Assembly (NCBI GenBank): GCA_021772015.1
Contig: JAETNS010000007.1
Span: forward strand, 1 to 64,000
Length of the DNA: 64,000 nucleotides
Reading direction: 5' to 3'
Origin: Prevotellaceae bacterium
GTDB lineage: Bacteria; Bacteroidota; Bacteroidia; Bacteroidales; Muribaculaceae
Within the stretch, counting starts at the first letter, position 1. Each line of letters begins with the position of its first letter. Below, in pieces: positions 18,291 to 28,058 of this stretch. The notes under the pieces were generated by a model. The model did not search any database. It was not told the DNA's origin and saw only the letters and a list, made by a program, of their open reading frames with translations. The position numbers were made by a program, and so were the translations under genes.

Positions 18291-20804
18291 TTATTCAGGA
18301 AGAGTGACCGAAGTGGCGGTATTGCCGGCCAAGTCACCTTTCACATTGCCTACGATGGCTCCGAAAGGCACATTCGATACCGAACCGAAATTCTTGTAAT
18401 CATGGCTTCCATCCCAAACCAAAGTGACATTGGAGGCGGTGTTGCCGGTAACATTACCGCTATTGGACGCATAACCTACTATTGATCCGAAATGACGGTA
18501 AGCCGTGATCGTCACGTTTTCAACATTACAGTCGGTGACCTTGTCGGCGTTCACGCATCCATAGCCAAGGATACCGCCTACCTTGTCTCCATTGTCCCAT
18601 GCTCCACCGACCATCTCGGTCTCGGAGGTGATAGTGCCGCCGATGACCTGGCAATTAGTGATCAGCTTTCCTGTCTCTGCGCCCACATAACCGGCAATAC
18701 CACCCGCATAATGCGTGCTGGAGATATTGACATCCTTAAGGATCACATTCTTGACATTCCCGACAAGCCCTCCGAACAATCCGGCTGCGGCATAATTAGG
18801 TGTGCGGTCAACAGCAGTCAGGTTGCTGATTATATGTCCCTGCCCGTCAAATGTGCCGTTGAAATGCTTGCTGGGATAAGAAACGATATTAACGCCGATG
18901 GGGGTGAAAGACACGCCTGCCATGTCAATGTCAGCTTCCAGCTTCACTGTACAACCGGAAAGAGTATTGACTGCGAGCACCCCGTCTCTCCAATATCCGT
19001 CATTCACCATGTCGGCAATCAATGTCAGAGCCGCCGGAGCATAGAGGGAATAAGTCTTGCGGTCAGTGGAGCAGACGATAGGCTGCACCTGCTCCACTCC
19101 GTCAATTGTAACTTTCAGCATCTGGCCGGTCTTGGCTGCCCAGAGCTTGCTGTCGGAAAGGAAGTGGCCCAGGAATCCGGTCTGGGTGCAATTGTTAAGG
19201 GTAAGGGTATGCTTGAATTCTCCTGTCGCCTGCGCGTTGGCATAGACGATAGCCGACTGCGCGTCTTTCAAATTGTCGCCATTGAAAGTATTCTCGAAAC
19301 TGCAGTTCTCGAAAGTCAAGTCAGTAGCGCAATTGTATGCTGTGACAGCCGTTCCCATGTGGGTGACAAATCTCGTGTCGGAGATCGTCCCCTTCTGCAC
19401 TTTACCGCCGTTACGGTAACGGAAGCTCAAAGCATACTTGTACTGGGTTTCAAGGTTCGCGTCAGGACTTACAGTAAATGTGGAGTTGGTGATGGTCAGC
19501 TCCTCGCACAAGGGGGCGAGACAACCATCCACAAAATTCACATTGTCATATGTCTCCGACTTGGCATTGTTGAAACCGGGGAAATTGGATCCTGCGATTT
19601 TTGGAGTGCTGAAAGTGACATTCTTGAGGGAAACAGCAGTGCCACCGGCATCGATGTTGGCAACTCCGGCGGGATAAACAACTTTAGCCATCCCCTGACC
19701 GTCGATATTCACCGCTGCCAAGGCATTGAACGAGGAAGGAAGAGTAAACTCACCTTCACCGAGCGTGAGATCAGCCTCAGTTCCGGTAACAGCAGCAAGC
19801 GCGTCAGCAAGAGAATCATAAAGATCATTCCCCATTTTGACTTTCCCTGCAGGCACAACAATAACCTCCTGATCATATCCGGGTTCATAGAAATCGGGCT
19901 TGATCTCGATAGTATAATCAAGTTGTGATGTCAATAGCGATCCGTAAATATTGGTGCGGTAATTACGCTGTATCGGAAGGTTGCTCAATGTGACTGAATT
20001 GACGGGCTGTCCGTTTGCGTCTACAACCTCAAACACACAGTTCACCAACTCTTTCTGGGTAGTATTGGCGTTATCGTCAAGAACTTCCGTACCGGTCAAT
20101 ATATAATTCATCGACAGATACTCATAGCCTTCGACAGGGAAACTTTCTCCCTGCGGCACATCGGCGAAATCGAAGACGACTTCCGTGGGAGACGACGCGA
20201 TACCTGACACAAGATTGAGGGAGGTATAGACATTGTCTACCGTGAGCCTTGTCTGCCCAAGTGACACACCGGCAGCCGAAAGATCATTTGTCCCCACATT
20301 CACCTGGGCAAACGGGCGATAAAGAAGGATATCTTTCTTCACAGGGCCGTCTACAACGAGACCGCTCTCCACAGAGAAAAACGCGTCACGCAACTCCTCG
20401 TTGCCCGTCACGTTGGAATAATCCACATTTACACACTGGGCATTGGCATCAAACGTATAAACCTCATTTCCTGGAGTGTCAGCCCAGAAAACAATGTCAT
20501 AAGCCTTACCTTTGGCAAGGTTGAGGGTCAAAGTAGCTTTCAGATTCGAGAAAATCGCGGCAGGAGCGCCCGCATCCCCACTTTTGAGAATAGGCGTGGT
20601 CGTGCCGGCCTCATAAACGGCATAAGTCAGCTGAGTTGCGCCCGTCCCATCCGCGAAACTACGGGAGTTGATCCCTCCGGGCAGTTGGGCGACGAATGTG
20701 ACATTCCCCTCACCTCCGTTCACGGGGGCTATCGTCACCTCATCTGAACAGGAAGCAATCAGCAATGCCGGCAAAGCCAGAACAGCAAACAGTTTCTTTT
20801 TCAT
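18291..20804 (-). CDS. Large surface lipoprotein: fimbrillin-like N-terminus with beta-helix and GLUG-like repeats
   Basis: Predicted 837-residue lipoprotein. Start ATG 20804 (MKKKLFAVLA) gives a lipoprotein signal with Cys19 in LLIASCSDE; the frame extends to 20837 but without a better signal. Residues about 20-310 resemble the DUF6562/fimbrillin-like immunoglobulin-type domains of Bacteroidales (YAVYEAGT, LYRPFAQVNVGT). Residues about 330-600 look like a right-handed beta-helix. From about 660 on there are five or more GLUG-like repeats (GGLVGNVKNV, GGIAGYVGAE, GGILGYGCVN, GSIVGYASNS, GAIVGNVKGD). It is the last gene of a three-gene cluster and is probably surface-exposed; its ligand is not known. 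Confidence 0.75.
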   Translation of the reverse strand: MKKKLFAVLALPALLIASCSDEVTIAPVNGGEGNVTFVAQLPGGINSRSFADGTGATQLTYAVYEAGTTTPILKSGDAGAPAAIFSNLKATLTLNLAKGKAYDIVFWADTPGNEVYTFDANAQCVNVDYSNVTGNEELRDAFFSVESGLVVDGPVKKDILLYRPFAQVNVGTNDLSAAGVSLGQTRLTVDNVYTSLNLVSGIASSPTEVVFDFADVPQGESFPVEGYEYLSMNYILTGTEVLDDNANTTQKELVNCVFEVVDANGQPVNSVTLSNLPIQRNYRTNIYGSLLTSQLDYTIEIKPDFYEPGYDQEVIVVPAGKVKMGNDLYDSLADALAAVTGTEADLTLGEGEFTLPSSFNALAAVNIDGQGMAKVVYPAGVANIDAGGTAVSLKNVTFSTPKIAGSNFPGFNNAKSETYDNVNFVDGCLAPLCEELTITNSTFTVSPDANLETQYKYALSFRYRNGGKVQKGTISDTRFVTHMGTAVTAYNCATDLTFENCSFENTFNGDNLKDAQSAIVYANAQATGEFKHTLTLNNCTQTGFLGHFLSDSKLWAAKTGQMLKVTIDGVEQVQPIVCSTDRKTYSLYAPAALTLIADMVNDGYWRDGVLAVNTLSGCTVKLEADIDMAGVSFTPIGVNIVSYPSKHFNGTFDGQGHIISNLTAVDRTPNYAAAGLFGGLVGNVKNVILKDVNISSTHYAGGIAGYVGAETGKLITNCQVIGGTITSETEMVGGAWDNGDKVGGILGYGCVNADKVTDCNVENVTITAYRHFGSIVGYASNSGNVTGNTASNVTLVWDGSHDYKNFGSVSNVPFGAIVGNVKGDLAGNTATSVTLPE

Positions 20805-20876
20805 AAGATCTGCATTTTGATTGGTTAATATATACATTTATGTCATTTGAAATCAATCAGCCACGAATGGCCATCT

Positions 20877-22010
20877 TTATTTTATCTCTATGTTGAAATC
20901 CCCGTTGAATCCGGGATGTATCCCCACGCCGCCCGATGTGTTGGTCGTGAGGAACGGACCTCGTATCTCGGTAAGCTTCCCACGGACTACAGGGACCTCG
21001 ATGGGGCGTGTGGCGGCTACCTTTGCGCCGCCATGCCGGGAATAGACCTCCAAAGCCACCTGGACTGTAGTCTCGCTGCCATTAACAAACACTTGGTCAA
21101 AAGCCAGTTCGGCTGAATGATCGTCAATTTTCCTGACGTGCCCGTCAAACCATCTTCCGAGGGCTGAATCGACAGGCTTATCGGTGTAGGCGTTATATAC
21201 CGAGGGCATGTAGCCGGTATAACGTACAACCACCCTGTAATCGCCAAGATCAGGCAAGACACTTTCAGGATGCGTTTTGCTGGATGAGGAACTTGCCGAT
21301 CCGCTCATACGAGAGATAAACTCCCCTACATCCGTTGTGACGAACCTGAAACGCGCCATAGGTCGTTTCATCCAGACCTCAGTGATGATTTCGTCCACAG
21401 GCTTGCCGCCAGCCCCTTGAGGTCTCTCCGCCGAAACATCCAGCACAGTTTCACCCCTGAAGGCATCACGGGTGTCGTTATTTCCGGGATGACGGCCATC
21501 AGAATCTCCCATGACACATATCGATCTCATATCAGAAGTGTCATAATAGAAATCGGCAGACGATCCGCGCTTGACATAGTCACCCCATCCCAAGACATGA
21601 TAACTGCCGGGGGGCAACTCCACCTCAATCCGGCGATCAAGATTCTCCAGATCGGATGTAGTCAGAATCATCGACTGATACATATCCGATTTATTTCTTT
21701 CGGCATCCTGTATTTCAATAAAATATCTGAAGTCAAAACTCCCTTCCGACCCGCTTCGGGGCTTTATCCCGTCGGGTGAATCCGGATCATATGTGATTGT
21801 CGTGTATAGAGGCATGGAGCCGGTCATGAAACGCAGATCGATAATGCATTTCACCGGGACCTGCGGTTCTGAAGGCAATGTCGGTTCATCCTGAGGAAAC
21901 TCATGCACATCACACGCGGCAAACATTATCAGTAATGCCGAAAGGCAACCCCATAGACGGAACTTCCCCACAAGACGGCCTAATACGGCTGTAATCATCA
22001 TTGTCCTCAT
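20877..22010 (-). CDS. FimB/Mfa2-like surface lipoprotein
   Basis: Predicted 377-residue lipoprotein with a hydrophobic signal and Cys33 in LIMFAACDVHEF. The pattern CIIDLRF, then FRYFIEIQDAERN, then ELPPGSYHVLGWGDY, then MARFRFVTTDVGEF is what FimB/Mfa2-type anchors and related DUF6562 proteins show: two transthyretin-like domains. This assignment is by pattern only. Several Met codons near the start leave the exact start open (22010, 22001 or 21998). It lies 5 bases after the DUF3575 gene and 72 bases before the large lipoprotein gene. Confidence 0.7.
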   Translation of the reverse strand: MRTMMITAVLGRLVGKFRLWGCLSALLIMFAACDVHEFPQDEPTLPSEPQVPVKCIIDLRFMTGSMPLYTTITYDPDSPDGIKPRSGSEGSFDFRYFIEIQDAERNKSDMYQSMILTTSDLENLDRRIEVELPPGSYHVLGWGDYVKRGSSADFYYDTSDMRSICVMGDSDGRHPGNNDTRDAFRGETVLDVSAERPQGAGGKPVDEIITEVWMKRPMARFRFVTTDVGEFISRMSGSASSSSSKTHPESVLPDLGDYRVVVRYTGYMPSVYNAYTDKPVDSALGRWFDGHVRKIDDHSAELAFDQVFVNGSETTVQVALEVYSRHGGAKVAATRPIEVPVVRGKLTEIRGPFLTTNTSGGVGIHPGFNGDFNIEIK

Positions 22011-22015
22011 CCCGC

Positions 22016-22750
22016 TTATTTAAGGTTAAACGAATATACAAACGAGAGGGAGACATGATCAATCCCCACCCATGTACGGCTTACGGTATCATGGAGTTTA
22101 CCTCCGGGGCGGTTTGCAAACCGGTCGTAACGCAGCGCATAGACACCGCCGCCCAAAGCGCATTCCATGCTCCATCTTCCATTTCCGGTGATATCGAAGC
22201 GATAGCCGACACCGATACCTCCTCCCAATGCGGGATGATGGCCCCCGGCATCCTGTATACGCCATTCCCATTTCGGAAGAGCCACATTATAGTAAATCAT
22301 GGCCATATGGCTCTCTATGAATAAGCCCCTGTGGCCGCAGCCAAACCAATACCTCATTTCAGGGCGCAAACTGAGAGTACGGAATTTGCGGATACTTTGG
22401 CCATAATCCCATGCCGAATAAGCAACACCCAAATCGGCCGACCATCTGTCAGAAAAGGCCCATTCCCCGGCGACATTGACAATCGCTGCGCACCATGCGG
22501 GCAAGGAAGTACTGACATACCATCCATTACCCCGCTTTGTGGCATGGGATATACCATCTCCGCATCCCCGTGTCAAGACAGAATCTCCAATTTCCGTCAC
22601 ACAGGCCTTATGGCCGCCACACGTCCCCCGACTACCGGCATAACACGACACAGGCAGAACGCCCCATACATATATGACGCAAACTGTCGCAGCCTTCAAA
22701 AGCTTTGACAGCCGCATATGCCCGGCATCAAGAGGGGAAGAGAGAGCCAT
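22016..22750 (-). CDS. DUF3575 outer-membrane protein
   Basis: A 244-residue protein with a hydrophobic N-terminal segment near residues 17-40 and alternating beta-strand pattern with many aromatic residues. The segments WSADLGVAYSAWDYG, LRPEMRYWFGCGHRGLFIE and GGGIGVGYRFDITGNGRWSME are typical of DUF3575, a family that accompanies fimbrillin-type gene clusters in Bacteroidales. It heads the three-gene cluster and has a good promoter upstream. An eight-stranded outer-membrane barrel is a plausible structure. Confidence 0.75.
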   Translation of the reverse strand: MALSSPLDAGHMRLSKLLKAATVCVIYVWGVLPVSCYAGSRGTCGGHKACVTEIGDSVLTRGCGDGISHATKRGNGWYVSTSLPAWCAAIVNVAGEWAFSDRWSADLGVAYSAWDYGQSIRKFRTLSLRPEMRYWFGCGHRGLFIESHMAMIYYNVALPKWEWRIQDAGGHHPALGGGIGVGYRFDITGNGRWSMECALGGGVYALRYDRFANRPGGKLHDTVSRTWVGIDHVSLSFVYSFNLK

Positions 22751-22828
22751 AAGTCAAGAATAACAAAAGTAAGGTTAAAGACAAAAATCGCTATTATGCA
22801 ACTAAGGTTGTAAAGACGAAATTTTCCG

Positions 22829-22859
22829 CAAAATTAGTTTTTATACTCAATACCACAAA
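22829..22859 (-). promoter_or_regulatory. Promoter of the DUF3575 / surface lipoprotein operon
   Basis: On the minus strand TTTG (22859-22856), a 19-base spacer and TAATTTTG (22836-22829) match the Bacteroidetes consensus. The 5' leader would be about 70 bases. The surrounding 220-base gap is AT-rich and holds nothing else that I recognise. Confidence 0.8.
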
Positions 22860-22970
22860 AAATCATGTGCCAAAATGTACACATTTAACTTATATTAACC
22901 ACAATCATAATGTATATAAATAACACCTCCTCTCCCATGATTCAACAACTAATATCCCCGTCATTCACAA

Positions 22971-24002
22971 TCATCTGCTCCTATGCGATAAAGGATAGAT
23001 GAAACAATTGTAAATTATGAAAACGGATAAAGCCCCGCCCGAAAAAAACAAATGAGGGATTCTCAGAATTTCAGCCATGAATGAGGATGACGTTCGATAG
23101 ACCGCCTTCAATTCACCATGAGATGGAAACATCAGACGGCATGCCGCTCCAATCCTTCCAATCCGTGAATCAACAAAAACGACCTCCCAGACAGCACGAA
23201 AAACTCGTTTCATGATCTTAGTATGGGTTTTATGAAGCATCCCATCGACAACTGAATCAAAACGTCTCTCCGATCTTGTCGACAACGGCCGCGGGAATAT
23301 CCTGATCTTATCGCCATAGCCCCTATCCATCTCCATCTGGCAAGCCCTCACAATTCTTGTCATTCCATATTTTTTTGCACGGTTTCTCAATCGTGTTATT
23401 TCCATTGAAGTGAACCCGGAAGCAAGAATCCTCAGATCACGGATCCATTTCTGATTATCAAATTGATGGAAACATGCATGATGGGCAAGAAACAGCCATT
23501 CATCTACGGGATCCATTACTGATTCCACATTGTCGACAGTGACACATCGGTCAAGAGCATCCTTATTGAAATTACCACAATGCCCTCTGAAAATCTTTTT
23601 CGTTATGAATCCGAGATGAATGTCAACATCTGTCTCCAACGGATTCCTCCCCCTCAATGCGATCTTTTTCTTGGCCAGTAATGCTGACGAATCGGTCAGA
23701 TGATTGAATTGACGACAATATCCCGAGGCGACAAGTTTATTTATGAACTGAAGCGCCTTCTGGGCAGGATAGACAAGAATATCTATATCTCCGGCATCCC
23801 TGTCAAGGTGTTCGGCATACACCGACCGCAACAAAGAGACCCCTTTTAGCGGCACAATCCGACATATCCCCTCTGCCATTTCACACAGCTGCCTGTATTG
23901 CTCCAACACGAGTAGAGCCCTCGCCGCCGAGAAACTCTCGTTTATGTCATTCGGGACTTTTTCGCGTGTGTTCATCCTTTTCATGAGTGACAAGCCGGCC
24001 AT
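22971..24002 (-). CDS. Nucleotidyltransferase-fold protein (NTP_transf_5 type) of the RiPP cluster
   Basis: A 343-residue protein of the nucleotidyltransferase family often seen beside PqqD-type peptide gene clusters. A PLKGVSLL segment near residue 51 is followed by the metal-binding Gly71-Asp72-x-Asp74 (GDIDILV) and a second acidic strand (ETDVDIHLGF near residue 138), as in DNA polymerase beta-like transferases. It could add a nucleotidyl group to the peptide or to a protein partner. The start may be 24002, 23984 or 23975; all overlap the ABC gene. It is the last gene of the cluster. Confidence 0.72.
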   Translation of the reverse strand: MAGLSLMKRMNTREKVPNDINESFSAARALLVLEQYRQLCEMAEGICRIVPLKGVSLLRSVYAEHLDRDAGDIDILVYPAQKALQFINKLVASGYCRQFNHLTDSSALLAKKKIALRGRNPLETDVDIHLGFITKKIFRGHCGNFNKDALDRCVTVDNVESVMDPVDEWLFLAHHACFHQFDNQKWIRDLRILASGFTSMEITRLRNRAKKYGMTRIVRACQMEMDRGYGDKIRIFPRPLSTRSERRFDSVVDGMLHKTHTKIMKRVFRAVWEVVFVDSRIGRIGAACRLMFPSHGELKAVYRTSSSFMAEILRIPHLFFSGGALSVFIIYNCFIYPLSHRSR

Positions 24003-25701
24003 TCTTTATGAAGACCAGGTGGTCGGCTTTATTTATTACTTGTGGATCATGACTGACACAGATAACTACCATCTTACGGGCATATCTCTTAAGACAATCC
24101 ATCATGACAGTAGCCGTCTCCCGGTCGACCGCGCTTGTCGCCTCGTCCAGAAGTATGACATCAGGCTTTTTAAGCAAGGCCCTTATAAACACCAGACGCT
24201 GCTTCTCCCCTACCGACAGGTTGCCGCCATCATCCTCGACATTTTTATATAGATCTTGCCTACAGCCTATCACATGCTCAAGTCGCAGTTCCCGGCATTT
24301 TTCAAGGATTTCCTCTTCATCTACTACGTTGCCGAATGTGAGGTTATCATGGAATGTGCCCTCAAACAGAAACGGTTCCTGTTCGACGATTGACATCCGG
24401 GCAGCGACGCTCCGGCGGTCAAACTTCCGGTTGTCTTTCCCTGACAACAACACCATTCCTTTATCCGGCATAAGTGACATTGATATGATATCAAGGCAAG
24501 TGCTTTTACCCGCACCGCTCTCTCCCGCCACCACATTAAGCCCATCGGCCCGAAACACCGCGGAACCTCCCGACAGCACATGCCGGCCATTGGTGTATGA
24601 GAAATCCACTCCGCGCAGTTCGATCTCATCAATTTTCGCCGTCCACACCTCGCGTTTGACGGCTTCATCCCTTTCAAGCTCCAACGCCTTGTCGAGATTG
24701 CAGACCGAACTTTCAGTGGCCGCAAGCTGGGAATATCCTTGCACCACTTTTATCGCCTCGCTCCTTATGTACATTATAGCCAGAGGATAGGTAAGCAAAA
24801 TACGCCATTGGTCACGGTCTCCCGACATTCCCAAGACCATCATGAAAGCTACAACCCCGACATAAGTCAGCAACTCGACAGCCACCCCTTGGATACAACT
24901 TATCCTGACCAGACGCTTGTTCAAGACGCAACTGTCATCCACGACAAGATACAGCTTTCCGCTGATAAAACCTCCCGTATCATAAAACCTCATGACACGC
25001 TCCCCTTTCAGCCAGTCGGAAAATGTCTGGTACAGATCTGCCATACGGCCATACAGGCGATTGCGCGTTGTCTTGACTTTCTTCCTAAGTACCATGCAGC
25101 AATAGACAACCGCCCCGACGAGTATCAGCATTACAAGCGAAAGCTGCCACGACAGCCAGACCATCAGCGCAAGGAAAGAGACAATTGTCAACGGAGCCTG
25201 GATGAACGACCTGTAAACCATCGGGATCAGTCCTGTCAGCATCTCCGACTCACGGGTGAAAGCCATCAGACTCCTGTGGCCTATGATGCCACGCGATCCG
25301 CTCTCCACTGTCGCCGCAAACCGCCTGCCTGACAAAAAGGACACATACCGCCGTTCCAACCGTCTCCTGACATCAGCCATCGCGTAACCCTGCGCAAGTC
25401 CCGATAACTGTTTTACAACCGTCAGGCCAAGAATCAAGCCCAGCAATGCCAATATGTGTCTGGCATTCAATAAACCGCCGACACGTTCGGATCCTGACAC
25501 CCATGCCTGGATATAATATGTTACCGAAGCCGGAAACAACCCGATGATGACCTGGGCGGCCATAGGCAACAGGATTCTGTGATGAATTCCTTTCGCTGAA
25601 ATCCAGACATAACGAATAAGTCTTATTTCCGACCTCAACGACCCTTTACCCGGTTTGTCGCGTCGGTTACCCCCTTTTGTGTCAATTCCTGAAATATTCA
25701 T
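23947..25701 (-). CDS. ABC exporter (fused membrane and ATPase domains) of the RiPP cluster
   Basis: A 584-residue type I ABC exporter. Residues about 40-320 form a six-helix membrane domain. The ATPase domain follows with Walker A GESGAGKST, signature NLSVGEKQRL, Walker B VILLDEATS and a switch His in VSHDPQ. There is no N-terminal C39 peptidase domain, so leader removal must be done by another protein. Start ATG 25701 (MNISGIDTKGG) lies 20 bases inside the preceding radical SAM gene; the frame extends to 25800 without a likely start. It probably exports the mature peptide. Confidence 0.88.
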   Translation of the reverse strand: MNISGIDTKGGNRRDKPGKGSLRSEIRLIRYVWISAKGIHHRILLPMAAQVIIGLFPASVTYYIQAWVSGSERVGGLLNARHILALLGLILGLTVVKQLSGLAQGYAMADVRRRLERRYVSFLSGRRFAATVESGSRGIIGHRSLMAFTRESEMLTGLIPMVYRSFIQAPLTIVSFLALMVWLSWQLSLVMLILVGAVVYCCMVLRKKVKTTRNRLYGRMADLYQTFSDWLKGERVMRFYDTGGFISGKLYLVVDDSCVLNKRLVRISCIQGVAVELLTYVGVVAFMMVLGMSGDRDQWRILLTYPLAIMYIRSEAIKVVQGYSQLAATESSVCNLDKALELERDEAVKREVWTAKIDEIELRGVDFSYTNGRHVLSGGSAVFRADGLNVVAGESGAGKSTCLDIISMSLMPDKGMVLLSGKDNRKFDRRSVAARMSIVEQEPFLFEGTFHDNLTFGNVVDEEEILEKCRELRLEHVIGCRQDLYKNVEDDGGNLSVGEKQRLVFIRALLKKPDVILLDEATSAVDRETATVMMDCLKRYARKMVVICVSHDPQVINKADHLVFIKNGRLVTHEKDEHTRKSPE

Positions 25702-26710
25702 CTGCGGGATAGAAATAATCCGTTGACCCGGACTCCATGAGTGTCCGCATCTTTCCACGGGTGATGTTAAGGGTGAAACTGTTATAGCGAGGAAGTACAC
25801 ACCGGCTGCAAATCGAGCCGCCAGGGACAGAACGCATCGCCAGCCTGCGTCTGAAACGCCGTGACTCCCGGTTGTTGACCAACTGCGAGAATCCGGTGTC
25901 GGCGGCGTTCCCCACTATCATTTCCCCACTATAATCGAGATTGCAGAAGCTGACCCTTCCGTCCCATAATATGGCCGGCAGGCTCTTGGCCTGGTTGCAC
26001 ATCGAATTATGGGCTGTCATATGGCCGGCAAGGTCTCCCGTCTGTGGCAATCCCGGCCATGGCCATTCACTGGAGAAGGTGATGTTGCTCAACCGTGGAT
26101 ATCTGCCAAACAGGATGCGGGAGATCTCCTTGACGCTCCCGGCATCATGGTTTCCCCGCAGGATCACATTCAGACCGTAAAACTTCTTGGCCGCAGAGAA
26201 ATGACGTTCGATCTCTTCCAGACATGTCTGTGCTTTAGCGTGTGAGGCCGGCACACGGATCGACTCATACTCTTCCCGCGAATGTATCTCCATCGAGAAA
26301 GAGATCTTGATCCCTCTGACCTTCAACACCTTGTCCAGCAAATCCGGATTTATGTTGTAGCCATTCGAGAATATCGTAGGGATGATCTTTCTCTCCATTA
26401 GCCTGCGGCAGAAATACTCCAGATCAGGATTAAGGAATGGCTCGCCGCACATATGAAGAAAACAGACTTTGACAGGAATATCAAGATTGGCAAGCACGCG
26501 GTCAAACACCTCCCGGCTCATTATGCCTTGCCTACGCAATGCCACATTGTTCCCGTTAGGGCAACAGGCGCAACGCAACGAGCAACGGTTTGTGGTCTCT
26601 ATGATCAGTTTGTCGGAAAAACGGCTGCGCCGTCCCTGCAATATCACTCCGTCCACCAGCCAACGTTTAGAACGACGGAACAACCTCTTCAACTCAGAAA
26701 TCCCCACCAT
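25682..26710 (-). CDS. Radical SAM/SPASM enzyme (fourth in cluster)
   Basis: A 342-residue radical SAM protein with the 4Fe-4S motif C43-x3-C47-x2-C50 (NRCSLRCACC) and MCGEPFLNPD for SAM binding near residue 87. A C-terminal SPASM-type region carries Cys in SMCNQA, VSFCNLDYSGE and SICSRCVLPRY. This layout is common in enzymes that modify peptides or sugars. It overlaps the preceding gene by 17 bases and the ABC gene by 20, so it is translationally coupled. Its reaction cannot be predicted. Confidence 0.88.
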   Translation of the reverse strand: MVGISELKRLFRRSKRWLVDGVILQGRRSRFSDKLIIETTNRCSLRCACCPNGNNVALRRQGIMSREVFDRVLANLDIPVKVCFLHMCGEPFLNPDLEYFCRRLMERKIIPTIFSNGYNINPDLLDKVLKVRGIKISFSMEIHSREEYESIRVPASHAKAQTCLEEIERHFSAAKKFYGLNVILRGNHDAGSVKEISRILFGRYPRLSNITFSSEWPWPGLPQTGDLAGHMTAHNSMCNQAKSLPAILWDGRVSFCNLDYSGEMIVGNAADTGFSQLVNNRESRRFRRRLAMRSVPGGSICSRCVLPRYNSFTLNITRGKMRTLMESGSTDYFYPADEYFRN

Positions 26711-28058
26711 GCCGGTATTTGTATGACAGACAGAATCCTTGACATAATCCTCTCGATTTCAGGAAACAGCTCACACACTCCTCCCTTACATCCTTCGACA
26801 ACAGTTTCCTGACCCCGGGAGCAAACGAACGGGCAAGATCTTCCCATGTCAGCGACATATCGAAGTCACGCCTCACATCCGTCAGCCCCAGACATGGGCT
26901 GAACGCGAGATCGGTGGAGAGGGAAAGATTGTTCATATACCCGGACTGGTGAATTCCGCAGAGAGACACATTCGAGTCTGACCGCAACAGCCTGTCAGCA
27001 GTTTCCTCCGGGAAAAGACAAAGCGGCAACGGTTTGGCTATCCCCAACGCAATTCCGGATTCTCGGGCACGGTCGACCATGCGGGAGATAACATCCACAT
27101 ACTCGCGGAAATCCTCCGGCTCCGTGAATCGGTTGGCTTTGAGCCTCGACGGGATAGTCAGGGCAATGTTAAGCCGTCTTATCCCTTTCTGACGAGTGAT
27201 TTCAATCCATCGAGCCGCCTCTTCAAACTTCGGAGACATTATGTTGACACGGGCAGTCATGTCGATACGCGAGTCTTTGCAGAAGTCGATGTTGCGGTCG
27301 ATTGTCGCGCGCATGACCGGATCCGCGAGCGACTCGCGGGTGAAATGGAGATACAGCCTCTTCACCCGTTCCGCGTCGAAACCCCTAAATCGTGAGAAAT
27401 CAGCGGTGAAATTAGACGCGAGGTAGGTGGTCATGCCATACTCCGCCACAAGATCGAGAAACAGGCCTATGTGGGAGTAGAGTAACGGTTCTCCTCCGCA
27501 AGGGGTCACGATACGACATCCCTCCCTGTCGGCCCAGGCAAAAACGCGGCGGAGATCATCTTCGGATATCTCAACCCGCGCGAGATCATGGGAAAAGCAA
27601 TAGGGGCAATGAAGGTTGCACTGGCCGCAGACAAACACCATCAGCTGTCTGTGTGATGTGTTATCCGGGCAATCCTTTCGCAAATCAGGATATTTCTGTT
27701 CCAGATCGCGCCTGATGCCGGGGAAATGAAGATAAGCCATCTTCAACAATTCCTCTGGCGCCGGATGACTGGCCAGACAGTCATCCAGCGCCCCCATGAA
27801 GTCCTCATATTTTTTGGCAAGCTTCGGGAATATCCCACATGAGGGAGCAGATCGCATCAAATCCTCTACCGGCAAGCCGGAATTGAGAAAACAGAACTCA
27901 CGGGCTGCCTTTTCGGCCAGCTCCGCCCCCTCCTCCGCCAGATGACGGAAGAAGATGTCTCCCAAACTTCGGAAGTCAGCCAGGACCTGATCGACGGCGA
28001 CATCGCGAAATTCACCTCCGAGACTCCAAAGCCCTGTTATGGTCTCTCTATCAAGCAT
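26694..28058 (-). CDS. Radical SAM/SPASM enzyme with extra N-terminal domain (third in cluster)
   Basis: A 454-residue protein. About 140 residues of mostly helical sequence of no recognised family come first. The radical SAM core follows with C147-x3-C151-x2-C154 (CNLHCPYC) and the SAM-binding PCGGEPLLY. The C-terminal region has SPASM-type Cys: SLCGIHQSG, SPCLGL and CVSCFLKSRGLCQGFC. Start ATG 28058 overlaps the kinase stop by 8 bases; a GTG at 28073 is the other candidate. The N-terminal domain may bind the leader peptide or another protein. Confidence 0.87.
   Translation of the reverse strand: MLDRETITGLWSLGGEFRDVAVDQVLADFRSLGDIFFRHLAEEGAELAEKAAREFCFLNSGLPVEDLMRSAPSCGIFPKLAKKYEDFMGALDDCLASHPAPEELLKMAYLHFPGIRRDLEQKYPDLRKDCPDNTSHRQLMVFVCGQCNLHCPYCFSHDLARVEISEDDLRRVFAWADREGCRIVTPCGGEPLLYSHIGLFLDLVAEYGMTTYLASNFTADFSRFRGFDAERVKRLYLHFTRESLADPVMRATIDRNIDFCKDSRIDMTARVNIMSPKFEEAARWIEITRQKGIRRLNIALTIPSRLKANRFTEPEDFREYVDVISRMVDRARESGIALGIAKPLPLCLFPEETADRLLRSDSNVSLCGIHQSGYMNNLSLSTDLAFSPCLGLTDVRRDFDMSLTWEDLARSFAPGVRKLLSKDVREECVSCFLKSRGLCQGFCLSYKYRHGGDF

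Noticed and set aside
18492..19928. 478-residue open frame antisense to the large lipoprotein gene
   Set aside because: The minus-strand frame has a lipoprotein signal, repeats and a terminator; the plus frame shows none of these.
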